Below, piece after piece: positions 38,001 through 46,303 of a stretch of DNA of 64,000 nucleotides. The position numbers were made by a program, and so were the translations under genes. Positions within the stretch are counted from its first letter, which is position 1, and every line of letters begins with the position of its first letter. The stretch is from Paenibacillus tarimensis (GTDB lineage: Bacteria > Bacillota > Bacilli > Paenibacillales > Paenibacillaceae). Where the stretch lies: contig NZ_JAKGAO010000011.1 of NCBI RefSeq assembly GCF_021532315.1, forward strand, positions 124,001 to 188,000, read 5' to 3'. The notes beneath the pieces were generated by a model that had not been told where the DNA came from, made no database searches, and was given only the letters and a program-made list of their open reading frames with translations.

Positions 38001-40484
38001 CTAGCGGTCCTTATCCGATAAAATCACCTTGCCGTCCACTGGCTCTCCAGCTGCACCGGCACCTCTTTCCGGCGCAGCCGTCAGAGCGTCGAACGCAGAG
38101 CGAAGTTCGTCATTCTCAATAATCTGCTTCCAAGGATCCTTCATCAAGCCGAGCGTTTTATCGATCCGGCTGACAAGCGCTTCACGGTCTTCCTTCTTCT
38201 CCAGCGCTTTCTTGACGGTATCCAGACCAACCCGCTGAACCCATTCACTTGTACGCTCTCCGAAGTTAGCCGTTTCCCGGTAATACTGCAGATAAGCTGC
38301 CGTCCACTCCAACACCTCTTCATCCGTCTTTACCTTGACCAGGAGCTCTGCCGCCCGCACTCTGGTACCGCCGTTGCCGCCGACATAAATTTCGCTGCCG
38401 CCATCGATCGCCACGACGCCCAGATCCTTGATCGTCGATTCTGCGCAGTTCCGCGGGCAGCCCGATACTGCGAGCTTTACCTTGGCCGGCGTATTCAGCC
38501 GCTCGAACCGCTTCTCCATCTCGATGCCCATCTTAATTGAGTCCTGGGTGCCGAAGCGGCAGAAGGTAGAGCCTACACAGGTCTTGACTGTGCGGAGCGC
38601 CTTGCCGTACGCATAGCCGGACGGCATATCCAATTCCTTCCACACCTGCGGCAGATCCTCTTTCTTGACGCCAAGCAGGTCAATCCGCTGACCGCCCGTT
38701 ATTTTGACCAGGGGCACCTGATACTTCTGCGCCACACTGGCTATCTTCTGCAGATCGTCCGGCGTTGTCACGCCCCCGTAAATCCGCGGCACGACCGAGA
38801 ATGTGCCGTCCTTCTGAATATTCGCGTGGTTGCGCTCGTTAACAAACCGGGATTCCGGCTCATCATCATGCTCTTCCGGCCATACCATGCCCAGATAGTA
38901 GTTGAGAGCAGGACGGCATTTGGAGCAGCCTTCCGGGTTATCCCATTCCATCACATGCATAACTTCCTTGGAGGTGGTCAGGCGCATCCGCTTGATCGCT
39001 TCTACAACCTCATCCCGGGTATGCCGGGTACAGCCGCAGATGCCTTCCTTGACCGTCTGCACATTATCTGCCCCAAGCGTGGCCGTCAAAATCGCCTCCA
39101 CCAGCGGTTTACAGCCCCCGCATGATGCCGATGCCTTGGTGCACGCCTTGATCTCGTTCAAGCTGACGCAGCCGTTCTCGGTAATGGATTCCACGATGGT
39201 ATCCTTCGTTACGCCGTTACAGCCGCATACGATTTCATCCCCGCTCATGGCCGTCACGAGGTCTTCATTGCTTGCCGGACTTGAACCGCCCCCTGTACCG
39301 AACAACACTTCCTTCTCCCGTCCGCTGAAATCCTCACCGCTGCGAATCAGCGAGAACAGCCTTGAGCCGTCGGCCGTATCGCCGAACAGCACGGCGCCCA
39401 CCACCTTGCCGTCGCGGAATACAACCTTCTTATAAACACCGTCCAAATCATCCTGTACCCGCAGCGCCTTCGTCCCCGGCTCATCCGTGAAGATGCCCGC
39501 CGAGAATACATGAACGCCGGATACCTTAAGCTTTGTGGAAACAACGGATCCTTGGTAGCCCTCGTTCTCTACGCCAGCAAGGCTTTTCGCAAGAACCGCC
39601 CCCTGCTCATACAGCGGCGCAACCAGGCCATAAGCAATGCCGCGATGCTCGGCACACTCTCCGACTGCATATACATTCGGTATGCTGGTACGCATCTGAT
39701 CATCGACCACAATGCCGCGGTTCACTTCAATGCCACTTTCCTTCGCCAGCTGCACATTCGGCCTGATTCCAACCGCCATGACGATGAGATCCGCCTCTAC
39801 ATGAGTTCCGTCCTTGAACTTCAGGCCCGCCACACGCTTGCGGCCAATGATCGCATCCGAATGCTTCTCCAGAAGGAACTGCATCCCCTGGGACTCAAGC
39901 TCTGCTTGCAGCATTCTGGATGCCGTCAAGTCCAGCTGACGCTCCATCAAATAGTTGTGAATGTGGACGACACTCACTTCCATGTTAAGATTCAGAAGTC
40001 CGCGTGCTGCTTCCAGACCAAGCAAGCCGCCGCCAATTACAACAGCTTTCTTATAGGATTTGGCCGTCTCGATCATCGTCTCGCAGTCCTTAATATCCCG
40101 GAAAGCGATAACACCTTCCTTATCAGCACCCGGTAGCGGCAGCATGAATGGAAGAGAGCCGGTTGCGAGTACAAGCTCGTCATAAACGACCTTCAGCCCC
40201 TTATCCGTTGTAACCGTCCGCCCCGCCGTATCAATATGGTTTACCGCCTGTCCGGTATGAAGCTCAATATGATTGCTGCTGTACCAGCTCCAGTCGTTCA
40301 GTACAATATCCTGCATGTTCGCGTCCCCCGCCAGTACGGAAGACAGCATGATTCTATTGTAGTTGGGGTGCGGCTCCGCACCGATTATTGTAATATCATA
40401 ACGGTTCGGGTTCAGCTTCAGCAGCTGCTCCACGAATGAGACACCTGCCATACCATTGCCGATCATGACCAGTTTCTTCTTCAT
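38001..40484 (-). CDS. nirB: Nitrite reductase (NADH) large subunit
   Basis: This 827-residue assimilatory nitrite reductase has, in order, an FAD/NAD(P)-binding reductase (VMIGNGMAGVSFVEQLL, VVIGGGLLGLEAARGL), two BFD-like [2Fe-2S] motifs (CGCNGV with CGGC; CGCTRHT with CSKC) and the sirohaem/[4Fe-4S] domain with CVGSTFC and CPRNC. It reduces nitrite to ammonium with NADH. The start ATG 40484 follows AGGAGGAGAGG. The 210-base leader upstream carries an ANTAR-type attenuator, and the promoter overlaps a GlnR/TnrA-type box. Confidence 0.97.
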   Translation of the reverse strand: MKKKLVMIGNGMAGVSFVEQLLKLNPNRYDITIIGAEPHPNYNRIMLSSVLAGDANMQDIVLNDWSWYSSNHIELHTGQAVNHIDTAGRTVTTDKGLKVVYDELVLATGSLPFMLPLPGADKEGVIAFRDIKDCETMIETAKSYKKAVVIGGGLLGLEAARGLLNLNMEVSVVHIHNYLMERQLDLTASRMLQAELESQGMQFLLEKHSDAIIGRKRVAGLKFKDGTHVEADLIVMAVGIRPNVQLAKESGIEVNRGIVVDDQMRTSIPNVYAVGECAEHRGIAYGLVAPLYEQGAVLAKSLAGVENEGYQGSVVSTKLKVSGVHVFSAGIFTDEPGTKALRVQDDLDGVYKKVVFRDGKVVGAVLFGDTADGSRLFSLIRSGEDFSGREKEVLFGTGGGSSPASNEDLVTAMSGDEIVCGCNGVTKDTIVESITENGCVSLNEIKACTKASASCGGCKPLVEAILTATLGADNVQTVKEGICGCTRHTRDEVVEAIKRMRLTTSKEVMHVMEWDNPEGCSKCRPALNYYLGMVWPEEHDDEPESRFVNERNHANIQKDGTFSVVPRIYGGVTTPDDLQKIASVAQKYQVPLVKITGGQRIDLLGVKKEDLPQVWKELDMPSGYAYGKALRTVKTCVGSTFCRFGTQDSIKMGIEMEKRFERLNTPAKVKLAVSGCPRNCAESTIKDLGVVAIDGGSEIYVGGNGGTRVRAAELLVKVKTDEEVLEWTAAYLQYYRETANFGERTSEWVQRVGLDTVKKALEKKEDREALVSRIDKTLGLMKDPWKQIIENDELRSAFDALTAAPERGAGAAGEPVDGKVILSDKDR

Positions 40485-40608
40485 AATAGCCTCTCCTCCT
40501 GTGGCGCAATTCCCCGCTGTGCTGCACCAGCTCCAGTGCTGTTCAGCCTGCAGACAACAAAGACATTGCATCGCTTTGCCTTCAGGCAAATAGTTGGATG
40601 AAAACATG

Positions 40609-40673
40609 AAAAGCCCACCCCTTGTTTCAAGGAGCAGGCTTCATTGCCGAGGAACGCGGCACGCCGTTGTGCC
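40609..40673 (-). promoter_or_regulatory. ANTAR-responsive attenuator in the nirB leader
   Basis: On the minus strand the leader has hairpin P1, GGCAC-AACGGC-GTGCC (40673-40658), a 9-base linker, and hairpin P2, GGC-AATGAA-GCC (40648-40637). Both have six-base loops with A at position 1 and G at position 4, the signature bound by ANTAR proteins. The 3' arm of P2 is also the 5' arm of a terminator: AAGCC/GGCTT plus CCTTG/CAAGG (40641-40609) with a short TTTT. P2 and the terminator cannot form together, so stabilising P2 should let transcription continue into nirB. Confidence 0.85.
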
Positions 40674-40694
40674 AGAACATTCACTGATGTACTC

Positions 40695-40734
40695 AGTATA
40701 CGAGGTCCCTTTCTTTATGTCAATATACCTAACA
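40695..40734 (-). promoter_or_regulatory. nirB promoter with overlapping GlnR/TnrA-type box
   Basis: TTGACA (40723-40718) and TATACT (40700-40695) are 17 bp apart. TGTTAGGTATATTGACA (40734-40718) fits TGTNA-N7-TNACA and shares its last bases with the -35, suggesting repression when nitrogen is plentiful. Confidence 0.82.
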
Positions 40735-40757
40735 TTAATTTTGAAACTATCTTCACA

Positions 40758-40801
40758 TCGACACCCTATTGCATATATGTTATATTTTATTACACGTGTA
40801 A
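40758..40801 (+). promoter_or_regulatory. nasT promoter with GlnR/TnrA-type box and palindrome
   Basis: TCGACA (40758-40763) and TATATT (40781-40786) are 17 bp apart. TGTTATATTTTATTACA (40778-40794) matches the full GlnR/TnrA consensus TGTNANAWWWTNTNACA and covers the -10. A perfect palindrome TTACACGTGTAA (40790-40801) overlaps its end. Confidence 0.75.
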
Positions 40802-40839
40802 CCATAACCATTACGCTAAGGTGGAATGAGGTGAAAATC

Positions 40840-41397
40840 ATGCTGAAGACGGTTCTGCTTGTAGAAGACAGTCCCTCCATTGAACCCTTGGACAATCTTA
40901 AACAAAGCTGCCGCACCTTGTACAGGTGCCGGTCTGATGAGGAAATTCTTCCGCTCATTAGCGTGTCCGAGGCCGCTGTCCTCTTAACACCGCTGGAGAA
41001 GATGACAGACTGGCAGTCAACAATCAGCGGCATGAAGCGCCTGCCAATCCTGTGGCTGTGCCAGGAAAATCATTACCCGCAGGAAATGGAATGGGGCTAT
41101 TCATTAGATGGCCTCCTATTCCCAACTATGACACAGACAGAGATGCTGTTCGCCTTGAAATGGGCAGTCCGCTCACATCATCAGCGCAAACGCTGGTTTG
41201 AGGAACGGGAGCAGCTGCTCCAGCGGCTTGAAGAGCGCAAGTGGATTGACCAAGCGAAGGCCGTGCTCTGTGAAATCAAGGGTATATCGGAAGCCGAAGC
41301 CTATGACTTTCTGCGCAAGCAGGCTATGAATGAACGGAAGCGGATCGGTGACATCGCCGCCTCTATTGTAAAAGTCTATCAGCTTATTCACGGATGA
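40840..41397 (+). CDS. NasT-like ANTAR-domain antiterminator with degenerate receiver
   Basis: This 185-residue protein has a receiver-like N-terminal domain (about 1-115) and a C-terminal ANTAR RNA-binding domain (about 124-183: RLEERKWIDQAKAVLCEIKG, EAYDFLRKQAMNERKRIGDI). The receiver keeps Glu9-Asp10, but the phosphoacceptor position is Thr50 in AVLLTP, and the usual Lys near 100 is missing, so it should not be phosphorylated. It is divergent from nirB and followed by nasA, and both carry ANTAR-type leaders. GAGGTGA precedes ATG 40840; GTG 40831 is an alternative. It probably acts as the nitrate-dependent antiterminator of both operons. No NasS-like sensor gene is visible. Confidence 0.88.
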   Translation: MLKTVLLVEDSPSIEPLDNLKQSCRTLYRCRSDEEILPLISVSEAAVLLTPLEKMTDWQSTISGMKRLPILWLCQENHYPQEMEWGYSLDGLLFPTMTQTEMLFALKWAVRSHHQRKRWFEEREQLLQRLEERKWIDQAKAVLCEIKGISEAEAYDFLRKQAMNERKRIGDIAASIVKVYQLIHG

Positions 41398-41427
41398 ACA
41401 TAATTATCAAATCATCAAACTTTTTTA

Positions 41428-41468
41428 TGTTAGTATAGTTGACATACAAGAACTGACTCGCATATAAT
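41428..41468 (+). promoter_or_regulatory. nasA promoter with overlapping GlnR/TnrA-type box
   Basis: TTGACA (41439-41444) and TATAAT (41463-41468) are 18 bp apart. TGTTAGTATAGTTGACA (41428-41444) fits TGTNA-N7-TNACA and ends in the -35, the same layout as at nirB. Confidence 0.85.
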
Positions 41469-41478
41469 CCAACTAAGT

Positions 41479-41574
41479 TCACAATGCTGTGACAAATATT
41501 CGGAACGCACAATGACGTGCATCCGGTTGGCAATGCGGCCGCCTTTCATCTCTTTGGATGAAGTGCGGCCTTTT
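41479..41574 (+). promoter_or_regulatory. ANTAR-responsive attenuator in the nasA leader
   Basis: P1 is GCAC-AATGAC-GTGC (41507-41520) and, 8 bases later, P2 is GGC-AATGCG-GCC (41529-41540). Both are hexaloops with A1 and G4. P2 overlaps the 5' arm of a terminator: GGCCGC/GCGGCC with inner TTCATC/GATGAA (41537-41570) and TTTT. A further hexaloop hairpin, TCAC-AATGCT-GTGA (41479-41492), lies upstream. The layout mirrors the nirB leader. The remaining leader to 41709 shows no other clear element. Confidence 0.85.
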
Positions 41575-41709
41575 GATGTTTACATCAGATTTATGAAATC
41601 CCCGGGGATAACCTGCAAGTTAAATGACAGACAGACAATCAATCAAGCAAGCATCACAAGGCTGCAGACAAGAGAAGCATGAACATGGATTCGGGAGAGG
41701 AGTATTACA

Positions 41710-42936
41710 ATGGAAAACAAGGGATTTTGGCAAAGCGGGCACAAGCCCTCGCTATTTAGCGCATTCCTGTATTTCGATGTCAGCTTTATGATTTGGGTTT
41801 TGATGGGACCGCTCGTAATCGTCATTATGAATGATTACCCGATGGACGCCTCACAAAAAGCGAATTTGGTCGCTCTTCCGATATTAGGCGGTTCTATTCT
41901 GCGTCTGGTGCTTGGCTTCTTGACCGACTATATCGGACCCAAACGAACGGGACAGATGGGCATGATTATTACGATGGTACCGCTGGTCTGGGCATGGCAA
42001 TTCGTAGACTCACTTAATGAGCTGTATTATGTAGGCCTGCTGCTTGGCATGGCAGGGGCTTCGTTCGCAGCCGCGCTTCCGCTGGCAAGCCGCTGGTATC
42101 CGCCGCAGTATCAAGGACTGGCAATGGGCATTGCCGGCGCAGGCAATAGCGGCACAGTATTGACAACCTTATTTGCCAACCGGATCGCAGAGTATTTTGG
42201 CAGCTGGGAGATAGTCTTCGCTTTTGCCCTCATCCCGATCACGATCGTCTTTGTCGTCTTCAGTATCTTCGCCAAGGATAGTCCGAACCAGCCAGCTCCC
42301 AAGAAGCTCGGCGATTATGCTGCCATTCTCAAATACCGTGACACCTGGCTGTTCTGCATTCTCTACAGTGTCACTTTCGGCGGATTTGTCGGCATGTCCA
42401 ACTACTTGACCATATTCTTCAACACCGAATACGGCTTGTCCGCTGTGAAAGCCGCTGACTTCACAACCATCTGCGTTATTGCAGGCAGCTTCTTCCGCCC
42501 TGTGGGCGGCTGGCTGGCTGACAAAATCGGCGGCATCCGCATGCTGATGCTCCTCTATGCCGGAGCAGGCATTATGCTGGCATCGGTATCATCCATACCG
42601 CCTCTATCCGTCGTAACCGTGCTCCTCTTCATCGGCATGATGTGTCTGGGTGCAGGCAACGGCTCGGTCTTCCAGCTTGTTCCTCAGCGCTTCCAGAATG
42701 AGATCGGCATTGTAACCGGCATTGTAGGGGCTGCGGGAGGGCTTGGCGGTTACTTCCTGCCCAAGATTCTCGGCAACCTGTATCAGTCCACCGGATCGTA
42801 TACACCGGGCTTTCTGATTCTGAGCGGCATCGCCCTCGGATGTATGGTCCTCATGTTTATTGTTCAAGGCCAGTGGAAGAAGACATTCGTCGGCCATGGC
42901 GGCAAGGCATTGGAACAGCCTTCAGCAGCTTCCTAG
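41710..42936 (+). CDS. nasA: Nitrate/nitrite transporter, NarK/NasA family
   Basis: This 408-residue MFS transporter has twelve membrane helices and the nitrate-signature motifs GAGNSGT (143-149) and GAGNGS (around 315), as well as the loop signature GFLTDYIGPKRTG. It should import nitrate for assimilation. Transcription is probably controlled by the GlnR-type box and the ANTAR attenuator in its leader. GAGAGGAG precedes the ATG. The nitrate reductase itself (nasBC) is not in the window. Confidence 0.95.
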   Translation: MENKGFWQSGHKPSLFSAFLYFDVSFMIWVLMGPLVIVIMNDYPMDASQKANLVALPILGGSILRLVLGFLTDYIGPKRTGQMGMIITMVPLVWAWQFVDSLNELYYVGLLLGMAGASFAAALPLASRWYPPQYQGLAMGIAGAGNSGTVLTTLFANRIAEYFGSWEIVFAFALIPITIVFVVFSIFAKDSPNQPAPKKLGDYAAILKYRDTWLFCILYSVTFGGFVGMSNYLTIFFNTEYGLSAVKAADFTTICVIAGSFFRPVGGWLADKIGGIRMLMLLYAGAGIMLASVSSIPPLSVVTVLLFIGMMCLGAGNGSVFQLVPQRFQNEIGIVTGIVGAAGGLGGYFLPKILGNLYQSTGSYTPGFLILSGIALGCMVLMFIVQGQWKKTFVGHGGKALEQPSAAS

Positions 42937-43113
42937 CTGCCCGTCAACGGCTTGATGCCTAGAGCGCTTGATGGCATACGGGGTACGTCCAATCGGAACC
43001 ACTAGTCAGGCAGCAGCACGATCGACCAGAAGGCATGCATCCCGCAGCATCCTCTGACGAGATCCCCCTGAATAACCGATCTCATTCCAAGCTCTAATAA
43101 GGACTTCACAATA

Positions 43114-43199
43114 GCGGGCACGGCTGCGCGCGGCAAACAGGAAGCAGAACTGACCACTCCCCTGCTACCCGGGAGCGCCGCCCGTGCCCGTGATTTTTT
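43114..43199 (+). other. Structured element with long closing stem and U-tract (42937-43281 otherwise empty)
   Basis: CGGGCACGG (43115-43123) pairs perfectly with CCGTGCCCG (43182-43190), followed by TGATTTTTT. The 58 bases enclosed can form further stems (CGGC/GCCG, CTCCC/GGGAG). It could be the nasA terminator with an unusually large head or a small structured RNA. The opposite strand holds a 66-codon frame (43202-43002) without a placed ribosome site, which I do not accept. Nothing else is seen in the 345 bp after nasA. Confidence 0.5.
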
Positions 43200-43281
43200 C
43201 ATTTATATCGCGAATAGGCCACCTCATCACTTTTCCCTGTGCGCTCCTCACTCCCTTCTCCACTTGCACATTCTTAGCCAA

Positions 43282-43309
43282 TTAACCCCCTTCAGAAGAA
43301 GGGGGTTAA
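43282..43309. repeat. Perfect 12-bp inverted repeat upstream of the chemoreceptor gene
   Basis: TTAACCCCCTTC and GAAGGGGGTTAA flank a 4-base loop. No T-run follows. It touches the -35 of the candidate sigma-D promoter, so it may be a terminator for upstream transcripts or an operator. Confidence 0.7.
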
Positions 43310-43332
43310 GCTTTGTCGAAATAAGTCGATAA
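43306..43332 (+). promoter_or_regulatory. Candidate sigma-D promoter of the chemoreceptor gene
   Basis: TTAA (43306-43309) and GTCGATAA (43325-43332) are 15 bp apart, close to the sigma-D consensus TAAA-N15-GCCGATAT (three of four and six of eight matches). Chemoreceptors are usual sigma-D genes. Confidence 0.55.
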
Positions 43333-43369
43333 ATAGGGGAGAAGATCCAGATGAGAAAGGACGAGTTTA

Positions 43370-45466
43370 ATGAAAACATTCAGAGATATGAAGATTGGGT
43401 ATAAACTTGCAATCGGCTTTGGCCTCATCATTCTGCTGTCATTTGGTGCTATTATCGGCTATAACCTAATGAATACCTATGACAGCAACTTGGCCTACGG
43501 TGAGGCTGTAGCCGCTGACACCTCAGCCGAGGCCGCCAAGCCATTGCAAATGCAGCTTGCGACCCTCCACTCCCGTCTTGATGCCGTACGCACCCAGTTG
43601 CTGGACGCAAGCATGAACGGTCCGGCACAGCGGGAAGATGTTGTCAGGCAGCTCAGCTCCTTGCTTGGGAATCATCCTGATCTTCTGGCCCTGTACACGC
43701 TGTGGGAACCGGATGCATTTGATGGCCAAGACGCAGATAATCGCAACAAGGCCGCTTATGATGATGCCACAGGCAGATTCGTGCCTTACGTATATCGCTC
43801 AGAAGGAGGCGCGATATCCAGTGAACCACTGCCTGATTATGTAACGCCTGGTGCAGGCGATTATTATCTCGAGCCCAAGCGGACGAAGCAGGTATATTGG
43901 ATGGACCCTACTCCTTACTTGGTAGGCGGCAAAGAAATGACCATGACCTCCATCATTCTTCCGATAATCGGTGAAGGCGGCGAATTTCTCGGCATCGTGG
44001 GCGGTGACATACTGCTGGATACCCTGCAGCGGCAAATCGAAGAACAAAAACCAATGGGAGGTTATACCGTTCTCATTGCCGGCAACGGACAGTATATTGC
44101 CCATGGGCTTGAGCCCGAACGTGCCGGAACCTCCTTTATCGATCGTAACCCCGATACCTGGGAACAGCTTAAGAGAGGCGAGAGTAAGTTATACCAGCAT
44201 AGAGCTGGCGGCGATGTCCTCCGGTTGTTCGAACCGGTTAGGGTACCCGGCAGTGAGACAACATGGTTTTACATGACGGTAATTCCGAAAGCAACGATTC
44301 TTGAGAGCTTCTATGAAGACCTTACCTTCTCCATGATTATTGCCGCCGTATCTCTGCTGATGTTAGCTGGTGTTACAGCACTTATTATCCGGTATATTGT
44401 TAAGCAGGTACGCCAGGTTAACCACCTTGCAACTCTCATGGCTGACGGTGACCTAACAGTAACCCTCCCGGTTCACTCCAAAGATGAATTTGGTACTATG
44501 GCGCTCAATCTGAACCGGATGAGCGATAATCTCAGAACGATGGTGCAGACGGTATCCCAGCATTCTTTATCTGTGGGTGCTACCTCTGAAGAACTGACCG
44601 CGAGTGCAGAGCAGACCAGCTCAGCCTCGGAAAGCATCGCCATCTCCATCCAGGAAGTATCCAGCGGCGCCGAAACTCAGCGCCATGAGCTGAGAGAGTC
44701 ATCCCGGTCCATGCATGAGATAGCAGAAGGCGTCAACCGGATCGCGGTGTCTGCTTCTGCGGCTGCCAGCGCATCTCAGGAAGCTGCCCAGCGGACACAG
44801 CAGGGTAACCAGCGAATGCTTGAAGCGAGCAGCAGGATGGCATCAGCTCTGCAATCGGTTGAGGAAACAACGCTAACAATCCGTTCCCTGCACAGCCGTT
44901 CGGAGGAAATCGGCCGGATTACCGGTCTGATTACCCAGATCAGTAACCAGACCAATCTGCTGGCCCTGAACGCATCCATTGAAGCGGCACGTGCCGGTGA
45001 GCACGGCCGGGGCTTTGCGGTAGTGGCAGCAGAGATCCGAAAGCTGGCCGAGCAGTCCAAAGCTTCCGCCGAGCAGATCAACAGCATGCTTGCCGCCGTC
45101 CAGCAGGATACTCAAAAGGCTGTCCACGTCATGGAGCAGGGCAGCACAGAGGTGGCAGAGAGCGCAGAATCCGTTAAAGAGAGCGGACACTTGTTCTCCC
45201 TTATCCTAGAGCAAATCTCGGATGTCAGCAGACAGATGGAGGAAGTATCCGCTACCTCACAGCAGATTTCTGCCGGCAGCGAGCAGGTTTCCTCCACACT
45301 TGGCCAGCTGCGTCATGTCAGTGATGCCGCAGCAGATCAAGCCAACCAGGTTGCAGCCGCCTCTGAGGAGCAGCTGGCAACAATGGAAGAGATAACATCG
45401 GCATCCGAAGGCTTGGCGGATATGGTGCAGGAGCTGCTGGAGCTGATGTCCAGATTCCGCACCTAA
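43370..45466 (+). CDS. Methyl-accepting chemotaxis protein with dCache sensor
   Basis: This 698-residue receptor has a membrane helix at about 13-34, an extracellular double-Cache sensor (about 40-310; [52 protein letters not shown]), a second helix (about 320-345), a HAMP domain and a long cytoplasmic signalling coiled coil. The tip that contacts CheA/CheW reads [19 protein letters not shown]. There is no C-terminal tethering pentapeptide. The ligand is unknown. Its neighbours in nitrate assimilation allow the idea of nitrogen-source taxis, but this is only context. Ribosome site AAAGGA lies upstream. Confidence 0.92.
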   Translation: MKTFRDMKIGYKLAIGFGLIILLSFGAIIGYNLMNTYDSNLAYGEAVAADTSAEAAKPLQMQLATLHSRLDAVRTQLLDASMNGPAQREDVVRQLSSLLGNHPDLLALYTLWEPDAFDGQDADNRNKAAYDDATGRFVPYVYRSEGGAISSEPLPDYVTPGAGDYYLEPKRTKQVYWMDPTPYLVGGKEMTMTSIILPIIGEGGEFLGIVGGDILLDTLQRQIEEQKPMGGYTVLIAGNGQYIAHGLEPERAGTSFIDRNPDTWEQLKRGESKLYQHRAGGDVLRLFEPVRVPGSETTWFYMTVIPKATILESFYEDLTFSMIIAAVSLLMLAGVTALIIRYIVKQVRQVNHLATLMADGDLTVTLPVHSKDEFGTMALNLNRMSDNLRTMVQTVSQHSLSVGATSEELTASAEQTSSASESIAISIQEVSSGAETQRHELRESSRSMHEIAEGVNRIAVSASAAASASQEAAQRTQQGNQRMLEASSRMASALQSVEETTLTIRSLHSRSEEIGRITGLITQISNQTNLLALNASIEAARAGEHGRGFAVVAAEIRKLAEQSKASAEQINSMLAAVQQDTQKAVHVMEQGSTEVAESAESVKESGHLFSLILEQISDVSRQMEEVSATSQQISAGSEQVSSTLGQLRHVSDAAADQANQVAAASEEQLATMEEITSASEGLADMVQELLELMSRFRT

Positions 45467-45495
45467 AGGAATATATCTCCCGTCACGATTCAATA

Positions 45496-45539
45496 AACAA
45501 GCCGCACAGCTGCTATTACGCAGCTGTGCGGCTTGTTTT
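45496..45539. terminator. Bidirectional terminator between the chemoreceptor gene and mobA
   Basis: An 18-bp perfect stem (AACAAGCCGCACAGCTGC and its complement) with a 6-base loop, followed by TTTTG on plus and TTTATTG on minus. Confidence 0.92.
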
Positions 45540-45552
45540 GTGACAGCATGAG

Positions 45553-46176
45553 TTATTCCATTTCGGATAAGAGCCGTTCGTAATCAACTGGTGTATTCAT
45601 GTTCATAAAAGCTCTTCGCTCCTGTTCACCGCAAGGCTCCACTAACTCGGACCGCATCATCCGCAGAGCAGACATAAACCGCCGCTCTTCCCTCTCCAAG
45701 AGTTCGCCAAGCCTAACTGCCACCCGAGAATGGTACAGAGCATGCAGCGGTTGGTCATGTGCGTGTACGGCATCCGCTCCGCTGCGGACTGCCGCTTTCA
45801 GCTCCCTGTCGAACAGCGATACTGACAAGAACGGCATATCGCATGCAGTAGTGAAGGCATAACCCTCCGGCAGAACACTGAGCGCCGCATGCAGACCAGC
45901 AAGCGGCCCTTCGCCGTTATTCCGGTCTGTTACCCAGAGTATTTCTTCGGCTGATCGGCTGCCCGCGGACTGAGCCTCCTGGTAGATGCGCTTATACTGT
46001 CCCGCCCTCTCCAGGCTGCCGCATGCTATCGCAATACGGCCTTGATCACCAATTAACCGGCCGACACGGTCAATCAGATGCACCAGGATCGGCCTGCCCC
46101 CCAGCTCCAGCAGCGCCTTGTCACGGCCCATTCGGCTGCTCCGGCCGCCCGCAAGAATAATGCCGTTGACCCTCAT
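45553..46176 (-). CDS. mobA: Molybdenum cofactor guanylyltransferase
   Basis: MobA attaches GMP to molybdopterin to give the guanine dinucleotide cofactor, needed by nitrate reductase. The 207-residue protein has the nucleotide-binding LAGGRSSRMGRDKALLEL (from residue 8), a GEGPLAGLHAAL segment and ACDMPFL. It fits the nitrate-assimilation context of the region, although it is separated from nasA by the chemoreceptor gene. GGTGAAGAG precedes the ATG. Confidence 0.92.
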   Translation of the reverse strand: MRVNGIILAGGRSSRMGRDKALLELGGRPILVHLIDRVGRLIGDQGRIAIACGSLERAGQYKRIYQEAQSAGSRSAEEILWVTDRNNGEGPLAGLHAALSVLPEGYAFTTACDMPFLSVSLFDRELKAAVRSGADAVHAHDQPLHALYHSRVAVRLGELLEREERRFMSALRMMRSELVEPCGEQERRAFMNMNTPVDYERLLSEME

Positions 46177-46303
46177 CTCTTCACCACAATTCCTGTTCTG
46201 TCGCTAATAACGTATCCGATGACCACGGCTCGCCCAGAAGCCATTCCATTATTCATCTTCAGTCTAACGTTCGGATCATGCTGTGACAAGCCTCCTGCCA
46301 CTG

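Noticed and set aside
43002-43202. 66-codon minus-strand frame after nasA
   Set aside because: GAGGTGG upstream is about 16 bases from the ATG, too far, and the product is not recognisable; the DNA is better explained by the hairpin at 43114-43199.
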